Positions 1-10,900 of a DNA stretch of 64,000 bases are shown here, piece by piece (position 1 is the first letter of the stretch; each line of letters begins with the position of its first letter). The notes under the pieces are model-generated. The model saw only the letters and a list, made by a program, of their open reading frames with translations, searched no databases and was not told where the DNA came from. The position numbers and the translations under genes are program-made. Source of the stretch: Salvia splendens. Lineage: Eukaryota > Streptophyta > Magnoliopsida > Lamiales > Lamiaceae. The DNA is taken from contig NC_056040.1 in assembly GCF_004379255.2 (NCBI RefSeq), positions 28,362,852 to 28,426,851 of the forward strand, given 5' to 3'.

Positions 1-577
1 GAATTATGACGGAGATGAGTGAAAGTGAGTCAAATTGAGAAAGAAATTTCTATTTTTTTTAACATCCCAAAATGTCAAAATCGAACTATTTTTCGTAGAT
101 CCAGCAAATACAAAATAAGAAAAAAATTAATAGTATTTTATGTACCCAAAGTTAAGCACCTATAAAAAATAATATTACCAAGTTTCAGTATATTTTTTAA
201 ATGTTTTAATATTTATATTCTAAAAAATACTACTCCCTAATTTTGAAAAAGAATGAAAGTTGGGGATAAAAAAATACTACTCCTATATTATTCTTTTTAT
301 TTTTACTTAAATGATATTGTGACCTTTCATATGTTGAGGTGAGTTTTATCAAAACAATTTATATAATAAGCTACAAATTAGGGACAAATGATAGTTTAAT
401 TTCTTTGGGATGTTGCTCATATCCGAAATAAGAGGTTGGGCCCACGATCCAGGTGAACCATGAAGATACTTTGAGTCTTTGATGCATATTTTTTGGGGTA
501 GGGTGACAAATTTGTGGCAGGTACGTCGCTATATAATATTTATCTTATAAATGTTTTGGTTAATTGATGATAAATAG
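1..577. other. AT-rich non-coding flank
   Basis: I see no coding exon here. The stretch is AT-rich and lies directly upstream of the first recognisable exon of the strictosidine-synthase-like gene, so it is probably part of an intron of that gene or the flank of a truncated copy. I looked for an N-terminal hydrophobic segment and the conserved early repeats of the family on the plus strand and did not find them. Confidence 0.5.
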
Positions 578-744
578 GGATTGCTTAAGGTTGGTGAAGA
601 AGGTGTTAAGCTTCTTACATCCCACATTGATGGTGCCAAAATAAGGTGAGACTATATAATATATATCATGGTAAGCAATATTAGATTATATATGATATGA
701 TTAGCATAAAGCATTATTCATTGGAAAAATGTATCAACAACAAC

Positions 745-783
<39 letters not shown>

Positions 784-2164
784 CTAATTTATAATAGGGT
801 ACGAGGAAATATTTAGAGTCGTTTGGAATGGACAATAATTTTATTTTTCAAAAAAATTAAACTCAATTTAATTAATTTTTTTTAAATATCAAAAGGTGTG
901 GAGGTGGATGCTCTTATTCCATTTCATGGTTGAATTGCAAAAAAATCTACTATAAAAACTTCCCACGAAATCATTTTAATTGAGTAGCATCTAATTAAAA
1001 TATGTATGAGAACTGAGAGGTCTGGAAAAAACAAACTAATGACATCCTTGACATTCCACAAGATTTGCAGATGATGTGATCGGATCGTCGGACGATACGT
1101 TCTACTTCAGCGACGCGAGCACAAAATTTGACTTTAGCAGTTGGCAACTCGATCTGTTGGAGACGGAGCCTCACGGCCGCGTACTCAAATACAACTCTTC
1201 ATCAAACACGACGTCGCTTGTTCTTGACGGCCTTGCGTTTGCTAATGGCGTCGCTCTATCTTCAGACCAAGATTACTTGGTCGTGTGCGAAACATGGAAG
1301 TAAGTCATCGAAACAAATGAAATTACTAGCTTATTTAGAGCAACTCAGAATATGGCTTTTGGTCTTACAAATGTTTTACAAAATGTTTCAATGATGTGAT
1401 TTCTATGCAACTAGAGCAGATATAGATGTCTGAAACATTGGCTTGAAGGAGACAAAAAGGGGCAAACAGAGATTTTCATTGATAAACTTCCAGGAAGGCC
1501 AGATAACATAAATCTTGCCCCAGATGGATCGTTTTGGATCGCTCTGCTAGAGGTTAAATTCTAACTACTTATAACTTAGTTTTTCTTCTTTTCACCTTAT
1601 TATTTACTAGTATATGGGATATAATAAGTTGATAACTATCTTACATTGATAACTGGATAATTATGTCAACAACCTACGTTATGGATATGTCAACACGAAG
1701 ATATTTGTACGTCAACTAAATGTAGTAGACATACATATATCTTTGTCTTCCTGTTGACATCTATGTCAACTACATTTAGTTGGCATATAAATGTATACAT
1801 GTCACATAAGATTATGTCAGTTATCAATTTAAGATAGTTGTCAGGACTGTATTAAATTAACTTTTCCAAATATCCTATTTTTGTATTGTAGAGTGCTCCT
1901 ATGTGGCCAAAAATGGTGTACAATTTGCCCGGGTTGAAATATATAACAGGGGCATTTCCAAAATTTTATAGCAAATACGTGACGAACGTAGTAGAGCAAG
2001 CAATGGTGGTGAATGTAGGAAGTGATGGGAAGATGCTGAGAGGTTTCGATGATCCGACGGGAAATGTGATGAAGTTTGTAACTTCTGTGGTGGAGTTTGA
2101 GGGCCATTTGTACTTTGGCAGTCTTTATAATGACTTTGTAGGAAAATTATCCCTCGCTGACTAG
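578..2164 (+). CDS. strictosidine synthase-like (SSL/APMAP) protein, 3' exons only
   Basis: Four exons can be joined in frame: 578-645, 1063-1299, 1420-1552 and 1892-2164 (TAG stop). The first reads GLLKVGEEGVKLL and ends in phase 2 before gtgag. The second restores RFADDVIGSSDDTFYFSDAS, the third gives YRCLKHWLEG..LPGRPDNINLAPDG, and the fourth starts SAPMW and ends KLSLAD. These are hallmark segments of the six-bladed beta-propeller SSL/APMAP family, esterase-like enzymes usually targeted to ER or vacuole. All four splice junctions have AG acceptors and GT donors and keep frame. The N-terminal part (signal anchor and first blades, roughly 150-180 residues in relatives) is absent. It may lie left of the window behind an intron longer than 577 bp, or the copy may be truncated. 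No stop or frameshift is seen in what remains. Family assignment is strong; functional status is open, and true strictosidine synthase activity should not be assumed. Confidence 0.8.
735..783. repeat. (CAA)n/(TAA)n microsatellite
   Basis: A short CAA run passes into about thirteen AAT/TAA units inside the first visible intron of the SSL-like gene. It is a simple sequence repeat with no coding content. Confidence 0.9.
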
Positions 2165-2451
2165 TTAGATTCTCTATTCAAAATTTGCTACGTTTACACT
2201 CTTATTTTACATTGTTCATAAATAAAAAAAATGGGATGTTGTTTGAGATTATATATATTGATGATGTATTATATTTATATGGTCGTTTTATATTGTTCAG
2301 AAATTAATACAGTAAATAAATTCAAAATTGAATATTGTTTGGAATTGTATATTTTCCTACTTCCACATTTCTATTTAACAAGGTCGACAGAATGTTAGTG
2401 TGTCATTTTGGATGTTAAAAATAGTTCAACTTTCATGCATACAGTACTTTG

Positions 2452-2650
2452 GGGGCTGTTCGGTTTGCAAGATTGGTTCTCGGGATTAAATATGTAGTAT
2501 ATTTGATTCATGAGATTGAATCTCATGACTCATTTCTAGATGGATAATCATGAGGTAATTAGTCATAGCCAATCTCCTACAACTAAAATAATCACAACTT
2601 AATCACATATTATATCTTGCTACTATTTTGTCTAGAAACTGAACGCCACC
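2452..2650. mobile_element. Tourist/Harbinger-like MITE, about 200 bp
   Basis: Left end GGGGCTGTTCGGTTTGC and the reverse complement of the right end (GGTGGCGTTCAGTTTC) are similar, and both are flanked by TTG (2449-2451 and 2651-2653). The GGxGxxGTTxGGTTT terminus resembles that of the large Harbinger at 48210. No coding capacity. The three-base flank is weak evidence, so the class is tentative. The rest of 2165-2902 is AT-rich spacer in which I see no gene. Confidence 0.45.
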
Positions 2651-2902
2651 TTGGCTATTGTATCAATACTTTGTTACAAATGTGTGCTTGTATATGAGCA
2701 AAATTATGTTAACCGAATTGAGCAAACTCTTCTACTAACTCATTCCGGTCTGAACAGTTGAACCGTGAACTAATAGCTTTGTTGGTTCACTTTGTCATTT
2801 TTCTTAGTTAGACCAAAATTCAACCAAATTTGTAGTTTTTTTATATAATTTGCCCTAAAAAATATTGCATCCACTTAAATTTGAATAAAGAATAGCTTCA
2901 CT

Positions 2903-3198
2903 ATGCTTTTTTTTGGTAACAGTAACATTAAGTGTAAATCTGTACTGAGAGATGTGAAGAAGAGTGAGAATAAGTGGCCAATGTTTAGTGATATTGGTGG
3001 GTTGTATTTTTTGAGTCATTTGAAAAACGAGGTGATTGCGCCGATGCTCCACTTTGAAGGTGAACCTATAACCTCAATTCTGCTACATGGGCCACCGGGA
3101 TGTGGGAAAACCATGTTGGCTCGAGCCATTGGCAATGAGGCCCGGGTGCCGTTCTATGAGATATCTGCTGTTACGTTGTAAGTCTGGAGTTTCAGGTA
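2903..3198 (+). pseudogene. CDC48C/NVL-type AAA ATPase, Walker A half (broken)
   Basis: The reading frame from about 2924 gives [20 protein letters not shown], the entry of an AAA domain, followed by an intact Walker A GPPGCGKT near 3090-3113 and [15 protein letters not shown]. The order (FxDIGG, PxxHPE-like linker, [11 protein letters not shown], NEAxVPF) matches the second-tier plant CDC48C / nuclear VCP-like family, AAA unfoldases linked to ribosome biogenesis. After AVTL the frame hits TAA (3179-3181). The expected next residues SGVSG are readable one frame over at about 3183-3197, so there is a one-base shift before a GT donor. The remainder of the domain sits beyond the retrotransposon at 22291-22705. 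Together they are remains of one AAA gene split by an 18-kb insertion. Confidence 0.75.
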
Positions 3199-4352
3199 TT
3201 GCGTTTTATGTCAAGATGGGTGCATTGTGGAACTTAATTGTGCATTTTGTGTAATGTTGTTGTTAGAATATGAATGGCTATTGAATGTCGATTGCAATTG
3301 CTTAGTAGACTAGATTATGCAAATTGCGTGACAGGCTTGGTGGAATCCTAATGTATATTACTATTATGGATTACATCGTACGACATAGTCGCGGAGATTG
3401 TCTGATGTATTTGGCTGAATGTTGGTTTGTCTTACATGGCAGTTTTGCGAAGTGTGAAATGCTTTTGTTGGAACATGAATGACCAAGAGGGATTGCATTT
3501 GCATCATATCATATGACCTGATTGTGCAAATTATGTGATGTGTTTGTTGGAATCCTCGTAGGGATTATATAGGAAAATTGTGTGATGTGTTTATCGGAAT
3601 GCATCGATGGCTATTTTTAAGCAAAGCGTGTTCAATGTGACCTTAGAAATACGTTACTTCCATGTTGAAGCGTATGTTCTTGGTGATGGAGTGTTGAAAA
3701 GTAAAATGCGGAAAATAAAAGATTATTGCAGAAAGTAAAAAACGATGAGAACTTTAAAGACTACATTGTGAATGACTTGAATTCTATTCTCTCTATGGTT
3801 ACACAACTATATATAGACTCTAATTCTAGCTAAACATGGAAAATATATTCTAATTATACTAATATCCTTTTTATTTGATTTTCCATAATCTTCATTGATT
3901 TCCTTCTTTATTCTTGTCATATCTTCATTCATTGCCTTCTTGTTCTCCAATTAATTAATTTCCTTATTCCAACATGAAGTCTTATTAGGTTTAAAATTGG
4001 CAGATATGGACGCGTTCTTCGTTTTCTGTATGTGATTGAGCTACCTGTTCGTAAATCTGAATTGTATGCAACAAAAACAGCTCAGTCGGTTTCACTATCT
4101 TATACTCCTACATTGCTGATATGCTATTTCACCATATTGGTAATCACATGAAGTAATCAACTAAATATTAAATTAGGCTAACTTTTCTACTTGTTCATTT
4201 TTTTATAGAGGCTTCCCCTGATTCATTGATTTCTCTTGCTAAACCACTGTGCCACTAAGCTTTCTCACTTCTCTACGTCCTAAACTGTAGATTTTTGTAA
4301 AATAACTTTTCTAAGGAATAAGAAGGATCGTGTTTCATGGAATTAATCCTCA
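3199..4352. other. intron-like or decayed spacer of the AAA pseudogene
   Basis: No exon is recognisable between the Walker A fragment and the Athila-like insertion. The segment has several degenerate repeats of a TGTGATGTGTTTGTTGGAAT-like phrase (3290-3600) and a probable small solo LTR (3692-3974). The roughly 25 residues that normally join Walker A to Walker B in this family are not found here. Confidence 0.5.
3692..3974. mobile_element. small solo LTR (283 bp)
   Basis: Starts TGTTGAAAAG and ends TATTCCAACA, an LTR-style TG..CA with short inverted TGTTG/CAACA ends, a TATATATAGAC box-like segment inside and T-rich 3' half. Five-base flanks are TGGAG (3687-3691) and TGAAG (3975-3979), one mismatch from a perfect target-site duplication. 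No internal domain is present, so it would be a solo LTR or a MITE-like relic. Confidence 0.5.
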
Positions 4353-4518
4353 ATCATTGATAAGTCGTATTCTAGGCTTTGGTTACTGGTGAGTATAACG
4401 TGCATAATTGGAATATATCTGCAAAACAGTTGCTAAAGTGTGCAGGGAAAGTGTTCTAGTCAGTATGAAAAGGCTCGGGCAACTCAGGTGAAAAGGGCAT
4501 CAGAATGTTGCTAGTTGT

Positions 4519-5193
4519 TTGCACGCTTTGGATTTTTCTCAACTCCGCGAAATGGGCTTGACAAGAGGAGAATGCTTCGAACTAAGTATTCCGGATGTTG
4601 ATGAAATCAAACATAGGTTAGATAGTGCACTTCGTTCCCTCTACGCGGAATATGAAATGCGGTATAACACCGCTCACCAGGTACATGCTCCTCCTAGTCC
4701 TTCTACATTTGATTTTGGTGGAGGGGATTTTTCCAATGTCATGATCGATCCCGACGTAGTATCACAATTGCAAGATCTATACGGTACTACAACCAATAGG
4801 ACTAGAGCGACTAGTGAATTAGATATATATTTGGAATCGCGCTCTATTTTTCAAGATGCAGGTCCTCCTACTCAACAAATTGACGTCCTTAATTGGTGGG
4901 GAACACATGACAAAGAGTTTCCGATACTCTCCATCATGGCTAAGGAGATATTCGCCGTTCCCGCTTCCACCGTCGCCGTTGAACAAGCTTTTAGTGTCGG
5001 CGGTTGTGTCCTAGACGACAAAAGGAGCAATCTCTCCGCCAAGAACATGGAAGCCACTATGTTACTTGACGATTGGGCAAAGGCGGACATGAGAGCACAA
5101 GAGCCGGATTTCGACTTCCGTGTAGAGAGTGATGGTGAAGAATTTTCTTCCGATGGCGATGACGAGGTCAGAAGCGATAGCACTCAACATTAG
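4519..5193 (+). pseudogene. hAT transposase, C-terminal part with hATC dimerisation domain
   Basis: About 224 residues are open to a TAG stop. Residues near 60 read SLYAEYEMRYN, and the diagnostic hATC block follows: LNWWGTHDKEFPILSIMAKE, then VPASTVAVEQAFSVGG and RSNLSAKNMEATMLLDDW. The tail is acidic (SDGEEFSSDGDDE). Family knowledge: this region mediates dimerisation of Ac/Tam3-type transposases, and W-W and the E of VEQAFS are conserved. The BED zinc finger and most of the RNase-H-like catalytic core, which lie upstream in full-length proteins of 600-700 residues, are missing because the left half of the element is gone. The apparent first codon is not a true start. Not expected to be functional. 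Confidence 0.88.
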
Positions 5194-5249
5194 CAATGAG
5201 TCGACGGGGGCGGTGAACGGCGAGCACTGCCGACCAAAAAGGTAAGCAA

Positions 5250-5391
5250 GGTAAGAGAACTACGTGGGCTTTGATTCCTCAATAAAATTGTGGATACGTA
5301 GGCACCTCAACTTAAATTTGAAAAGTTTAACTTCGAAAGTTTAAGTTGAGCTCAAGCCCTTTTCAATTTTTTTTTCCCCCCCTATTTCATA
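5250..5391 (+). repeat. 142-bp direct repeat, copy 1 of 2
   Basis: Begins GGTAAGAGAACTACGTGGGC and ends CTATTTCAT. It recurs at 5911-6052 with only a few differences (for example GGCACC versus GGCAAC, and length changes in the T/C run). The two copies bracket the pair of hairpins in the hAT 3' region. Confidence 0.9.
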
Positions 5392-5525
5392 GATCATTCA
5401 GGATGCGGCTATGTTGTACTTGAAGATCATTAAAATATATTCCCCATTTGATAAATATCAAATGCGGAATATATTTTAATGATCTTCAAGTACAACTTAG
5501 CCGCATCCTGAATGATCTATGAAAT
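5384..5525. repeat. hairpin 1: inverted repeat with arms of about 63 bp
   Basis: The left arm starts ATTTCATAGATCATTCAGG and the right arm ends with its reverse complement CCTGAATGATCTATGAAAT. The pairing continues through GCGGCTATG/ACTTAGCCGC and GATCATTAAAATATATTCC with very few mismatches, leaving a loop of about 10 bp around 5450. It ends exactly where hairpin 2 begins. Confidence 0.92.
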
Positions 5526-5916
5526 CTTACCTTGGAATCAACCTTTTTTTCTTGCAAAATGTTGCCCATTTTCTAAGCAAACACATATCAACACGCTATA
5601 TACACATTACTGCATTTCTAATAGGGGCAATTTGATCTTCCAAAGCAATCAATGCATCTCGAACACACATAGTCAGAACATTATTCAAGCATCTAACATG
5701 GAAAAAATCAGAACAAACTATCTATTAGTACTAATTTTTTCCATGCTAGATGCTTGAATAATATTCTGAGTATGTGTGTTCGAGATGCATTGATTGCTTT
5801 GGAAGATCAAATTGCCCCTATTAGAAATGCAGCAATGTGTATATAGCGTGTTGATATGTGTTTGCTTAGAAAATGGGCAACATTTTGCAAGAAAAAAGGG
5901 TTGATCCCAAGGTAAG
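5526..5916. repeat. hairpin 2: inverted repeat with arms of about 185 bp
   Basis: The left arm starts CTTACCTTGGAATCAACC and the right arm ends GGTTGATCCCAAGGTAAG. The arms pair almost perfectly, with roughly eight mismatches over their length, around a short loop near 5722-5735 (ACTATCTATTAGTA). Its last six bases are also the first six bases of the second 142-bp direct repeat. ORFs inside it are by-products of the inverted repeat. Confidence 0.92.
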
Positions 5917-6052
5917 AGAACTACGTGGGCTTTGATTCCTCAATAAAATTGTGGATACGTAGGCAACTCAACTTAAATTTGAAAAGTTTAACTTTGAAAG
6001 TTTAAGTTGATCTCAAGCCCTTTTCAATTTTTCCTTTTTCCCCCCCATTTCA
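5911..6052 (+). repeat. 142-bp direct repeat, copy 2 of 2
   Basis: Second copy of the block at 5250-5391. After it the sequence runs into TTTTTTTAAATTTACC and then the hAT subterminal region, so this is probably the original position of the block. Confidence 0.88.
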
Positions 6053-6324
6053 TTTTTTTTAAATTTACCTTCCGAGTCCGACGAGGCGACGAGCCGACGC
6101 CCGACGACACTTGTAAATTATATTACATTGTTGTATGTTGTTGTATTGTATACTTATGTATTGTAAATTGTAATGTATCGTTGTCCGTTACAACTCAAAA
6201 TCAATAAAATTTATTTCATTTTCTCCTTATTCGTCTTATTTGTGCTTGAATTATGCATTGTCTTGTTCCGATTTGTTGTATAAAGCCAAATTTCAAATTT
6301 TAAAAAAAAAATAAAAAAAAATAA

Positions 6325-6516
6325 TTGAACCGGCGAAACCGCCGGTTCAAAAACCGGAACCGCCAAAACCGCCGGAAAACCGGCGGTTCCGAACCGGAAC
6401 CGGAACCGCCCGGTTTTCGAACCGGAACCGGAACCGTGAAATAGCCTCACGGTCCGGTTCCGGTTCCGGTTCCGCCAAAACCGGAACCGCCGGTTTTCGA
6501 ACCGTGGGCATCTCTA
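6325..6516. repeat. hAT subterminal CCGGTT/AACCGG repeats and right TIR
   Basis: Dense alternation of AACCGG, CCGGTT and GGAACCGGAA in both orientations, ending with the terminal inverted repeat GTGGGCATCTCTA. Such short reiterated motifs next to the ends are typical transposase-binding arrays of hAT elements. They are also strongly self-complementary. Confidence 0.8.
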
Positions 6517-7867
6517 GCTATACTGACCAGTATGCATACCAAAAAGGCTCGAGATGGAGATGAAGGATTGCTGGGAAGATCAACCACAAGTAAGGGCAAA
6601 AGGGTCATTTCGCAAAGAGAGTCTACCCTAAAAATCATTGGCAGGCCTCCCTATAAAAGGAAGCCACTTGGAGAGAGGAAAATGATCATCAACTTTGAGA
6701 AACCTTCACACTTAGTTAGAATTCTCTCTCGGTAGATCTGTTCCTACAACCTCGTCCTTCATATTCTCGTTCCTCGCCACAGCCATGGTCACCTGAGTTC
6801 ATCAGTCTGCCGGAGATCCACCGTCCTTCGTTCCAGCCAGTTTGTTGCGTAGTGATAGCAGTTCCATCGCCCGGAGTGGCAAAACAATCTTTATTTGCTT
6901 TCTTAGTTAATCGCACTTTGTTTTCTTACGTTGGATCGGTTACATTTTCGATATTTGCTTACATTGAAGTCTTAGTTGTGATCCAAACGTTTAATGATAT
7001 GAAGTCGTTTTTGTGCATCGGTTCCTGTTTGATTCTGTTTCTTTCTGCCTAGATAGCGTAGATCTAGTTGTTACGGTAATTTCCAAGTGTTGCGAGCATG
7101 TTTTCATTTCCGAATTGATAGATCTGAGTTCATGAGTTTAGATAGCTGTTAGATTTTAGATCTGAAATGGTTAAGTGTGAAAGCCTAGTTTACGTGATTT
7201 CTGTCACCTTGCATGTCACCCAGTAAGCGTAATTTCAGTTTCGTTAGTTTAATCCTTTGATTTGGAGTTTAGATTGTAGATCTGTTCTTGTGGAGTTTGT
7301 TAACCTGAATTTCTCGTTCATGGAATCTGAGTTGTTCGATTTGTGTTCATACTTGTTGGAGAAGACAATGTCCACATCCAAATTTGGGACCACTTTTACT
7401 TTTTAGTTACTTTTTGCTTTTGTCCTTTACTTTTCTCTACTTTTTCTACTGGTACCCTACAGATCTGTCAGCCTAGTCACCTAACTACCACTTATTCTCT
7501 GATATGCCGTTTCGCCTTTTATAGTAACCCCGTACCTCCCACATAATTTCTGAAACATAATGTTCCCTACTCTCACGTACACATCTGCTTATCAATCATC
7601 TTTCACCTCTCCTAGTCAGTAGAGTACCATCATTAATTCCAGTCTAGTTAGAATCTCAACCCAAAACGTGGTAGCTAACCAATCCTTCCAGAATATCTCC
7701 ACAATTTCCAAAGCGCATTCATCTCTGTGGGATTCGACCCTTACCTCCACTATACTAATCAGTAGAAGTGGGTTGAGGAATTTCTTTGATAGCCAGGTTC
7801 AGGCTTAGCTGGGGTTTCCATCCTAATCAGTAGGAAACGACACCTGCACAAACCTGCATCTATCAAA

Positions 7868-7885
7868 TGGCACCGTTGCCGGGGA
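7868..7885 (+). promoter_or_regulatory. primer-binding site of the Athila-like element
   Basis: TGGCACCGTTGCCGGGGA begins two bases after the 5' LTR end. It is one base from the PBS usually described for Athila/Calypso elements (TGGCGCCGTTGCCGGGGA, assigned to tRNA-Asp). This fixes the LTR boundary and the plus-strand orientation. Confidence 0.88.
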
Positions 7886-7971
7886 CGAATGACGTTATTA
7901 ACTGTTATTGTGTGTGATACTTTGGCGTATATATTGTTCATAATTTTTTCCTTTTCATTTTCTTTCAGTTT

Positions 7972-10900
7972 ATGAGAAGCAGTTCGGCTCCTGACCAGTG
8001 GAGACCGAAAATACTCCAACGAGGGACTATACTTGTGACCACTCGTTCTGGCCTGTCGGCGGCCCTGTCTGACCTAGACACGAGTAGTGACAAAGAGCAA
8101 GACACCATAGAAGGAGGAATACCAGAACAGGTGCTACAGTTGGAGGGTAGCCCAAGGAGAATGGCTGCTATATAGATGAAGACTCGGAGATAGGGACGCT
8201 AAATGGGTAAACCGCCGCAAGCTATAGTTGTCACCCCAGGACAGACGGCTTGTGATGTGAAGCCCCATGTTATTGCAATTCTGCCCACGTACTGTGGAAA
8301 GAGCTATGAAGGCCCCTACGAATTCCTTCATGAGTTCTGTAAGATTTGTAGGGCATAGAGAAGGCCGGCGGGGGCAACTGAGGATGACTACAGATTGAAG
8401 GCTCTGCCGTTCGTCGTAAAAGAGGAGGCCAACACATGGTTCATGCGCCTGCCACCCGACTCCATTGAGAGTTGGGCCGATTTCAAGTCAGCCTTCTTAG
8501 GCGAATTTTTTCCGTCATCTAAGACGAGTGCGCTGAAGAGAGAGATCACCAGTGTGAAACAAGGTTACGATGAACCCTTGAGTGATTATTGGGCGAAGTA
8601 TATGAGTCTTTTGGATGCATGTCCGAACCATCGTATGGCCGATATAGAGATACATCATACCTTTTATGAGGGGATGAACAAGGCAACAAAAGACTTGGCA
8701 AACTCCTCGTCAGGAGGAAGTTTCACACAACTGAGGGTCAGTGAAGCGAAAAAGGTCCTAGGGAAGCTTCTGAGCGCGAAGAAGGAATACGACAATTTAA
8801 GGGTCGGCTACAGCAGAGAAAGAATTGCGAGTGCTTCGTCTACTGACTAGGAGCAGAAGAAAGAGCAAAAGATGGATTTGAAAATGGAAGAGCTAAAAAA
8901 GGCACTCCTGAGCACGATCGAGAAGAACGCACCACCATCTTCTCCAACTGGGAGCTACAAGGGTGCAGAGCAGGGAAATCAAGGGCCGAGCTATGATCAG
9001 CCTAATGACTTCGTCAACATGGAGCAAGTCAATGCTGCAGGGTATTATAACTCTAGTGGGAATTGGATCCAGGGGAGACAGCGGGACGCACTATGGAGGG
9101 ACCATCCAAACTTTCGATGGGGGGATGGAAATCAGAATCAGAATCAGAACCAAGGTCAAGGTCAGAACCAATACCACCCCACCCGAACCAGAATCCCAAC
9201 CGTGGGTGTCAAACACAGATTTTGCATGTTTTTAAAGACTAGATTTGACTTGTTTTAAATTTCAATCATGCAAATTATGTTATTAAATTTCATATGTTAT
9301 ACATTTGGTATTTTTGACGAGTTTGTTGATAAATGATAGAAAAAGGTGAAAAAAGGCCAAAGTGCAGCAGCCTCTGTTCGAGCCCATTCTTCCAGCGATT
9401 TTGAAGTTCAGTCAGTGCTTACTACATGCCATTCTCTTCATTTTCGAAAGATCTTCGCTTGGATATCTTGCATGTCTCAATCGGAGTTCTGTGAAGAAGG
9501 TTATTACAATTCTACGAACATTGCGCAATGCAGTCAAAGCTGACGGAAATTTGGGCGGAAATTCAAGAAAGAGAATATATTATTAAATTGTGAAACCAAA
9601 TCTCTCTCATTTCTTGTAGGGCACGAAAATAACCAAGACTAACCCTTTTTCTAGCATATAAATACTCCAAAACCTAATTCATAATCCCCATCTCAGAGCA
9701 TCCAATCCTACTCCCTCTCTACACTTTCTTCCATTCCATATTCCATACATAATTTCATCCATCTTCCATTGGAGCGGAGCTCTGCAGATCCAGGCAAGAG
9801 AAGACTGAAGATTGAAGATTCAACCTTGGGTTTTATCAATTTCTTTCATGTCTAGTACTTTTATTATTGATTTTACTACTTGTCTATGAGTAGTTAAACA
9901 TCATTTTTATATTTTTTGGTGAAGACTATTATTATGAACATGTTTTGATTTATTGAATTGAACCTTTTCCTAGCTCTTGTGATTGTTTTGCTTGTTCTCG
10001 TGCTTTTATTGTTCTTTTGTCTGGACAACTTTAGAACTATGTCCGTCTAACTAGATTAATCGAGAGATAGCTAGTTTTACGTGGTAAAAGGAACGAGTAC
10101 AACACATAGGTTTATCTGCACTCGAGAGAGGGGACCCTTTGTGAGGACTTGAGTCTTAGGAACTTAAGGAGTTAGAATCTAATATATTGGAAGGAGACTT
10201 TGATAGTTAGAGTCTAATCTACTGGATAAGTGCACTCGAGAGAGGGCTTATCTGAAAATCGCGACTTTCCTAATAATCCTGGAGACACATAAAGGTAAAG
10301 GTTCTGTGAGATTAATCATCACTAGGTCGTAGTAGTTGGATCCTAAAACTCTACTTTCTTTAGCCTGCTTTGTATTATTTTATTTTTATATTTGTTTATA
10401 TTTATGTCTAGTTTATAAAACCAAAACCCAAAACTCCGTGTCTCTAGATAGTATATGACGCTTAGTATATGATAGCCAGTTGCAATCTTATTCCCTATGT
10501 TCGATATCCCGGTACTGACCTTTAGCTATACTAGTTCTACCCTGTAAACTTGCAGGTATTTTTAGTGCTAATAAATAGTGCATCAATCTAACCCCATAGC
10601 CAGATCCCGCAGAACCAGAATCCCAACTGTGGCCCAGCGAATCCCGACCACCAATCCAACTGGTCAGGAAGGAACCAACAACTCCATAGCCAGATCCCAC
10701 AGAACCAAAACTCATACTCTGTCTATGTACCACCCCACCAGAGAAACTTCCAAAATTACCAGAGTCAGCATAATCAAGGTTCCCAACATCAGCAGAACCA
10801 TTTCCAAGGCCAGAACCAGAATCAATATCATCAAGACCAGTACAACCCTCCTGGCCAGTATAACCACTACCCACATAATCAGAACCAGCAAAACTTCCAA

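Larger units (their letters stand above)
4516..6516 (+). mobile_element. hAT transposon, 5'-truncated, nested in the LTR
   Basis: The right end reads ..CCGTGGGCATCTCTA, the reverse of a typical plant hAT terminus (TAGAGATGCCCACGG). It is preceded by a 200-bp block of CCGG/AACCGG subterminal repeats (about 6325-6500). The interior holds the C-terminal half of a hAT transposase. The right flank is GCTATACT. The undisturbed 3' LTR reads ATGTTGCTATACTGACC, so this is where an 8-bp duplication would lie. On the left the LTR breaks off after GTTGCTA without the second copy, so the 5' half of the element and part of its duplication were deleted. Confidence 0.85.
4358..7865 (+). repeat. 5' LTR of the Athila-like element, split by hAT
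   Basis: 4358 to about 4515 matches the first part of the 3' LTR (20752 onward). 6517-7865 matches the rest and ends CTGCATCTATCA. The gap 4516-6516 is a hAT element. The intact LTR would be about 1.5 kb. A TATAAAAGGAAGCC promoter-like box lies at about 6652-6665, with its counterpart in the 3' LTR near 21040. Small ORFs around 6532-7546 recur in both LTRs and have no recognisable product. Confidence 0.9.

Noticed and set aside
5512..5757. 81-codon frame MIYEILPWNQPFFLAK
   Set aside because: It lies within hairpin 2, whose arms mirror each other; no family and no regulatory context.
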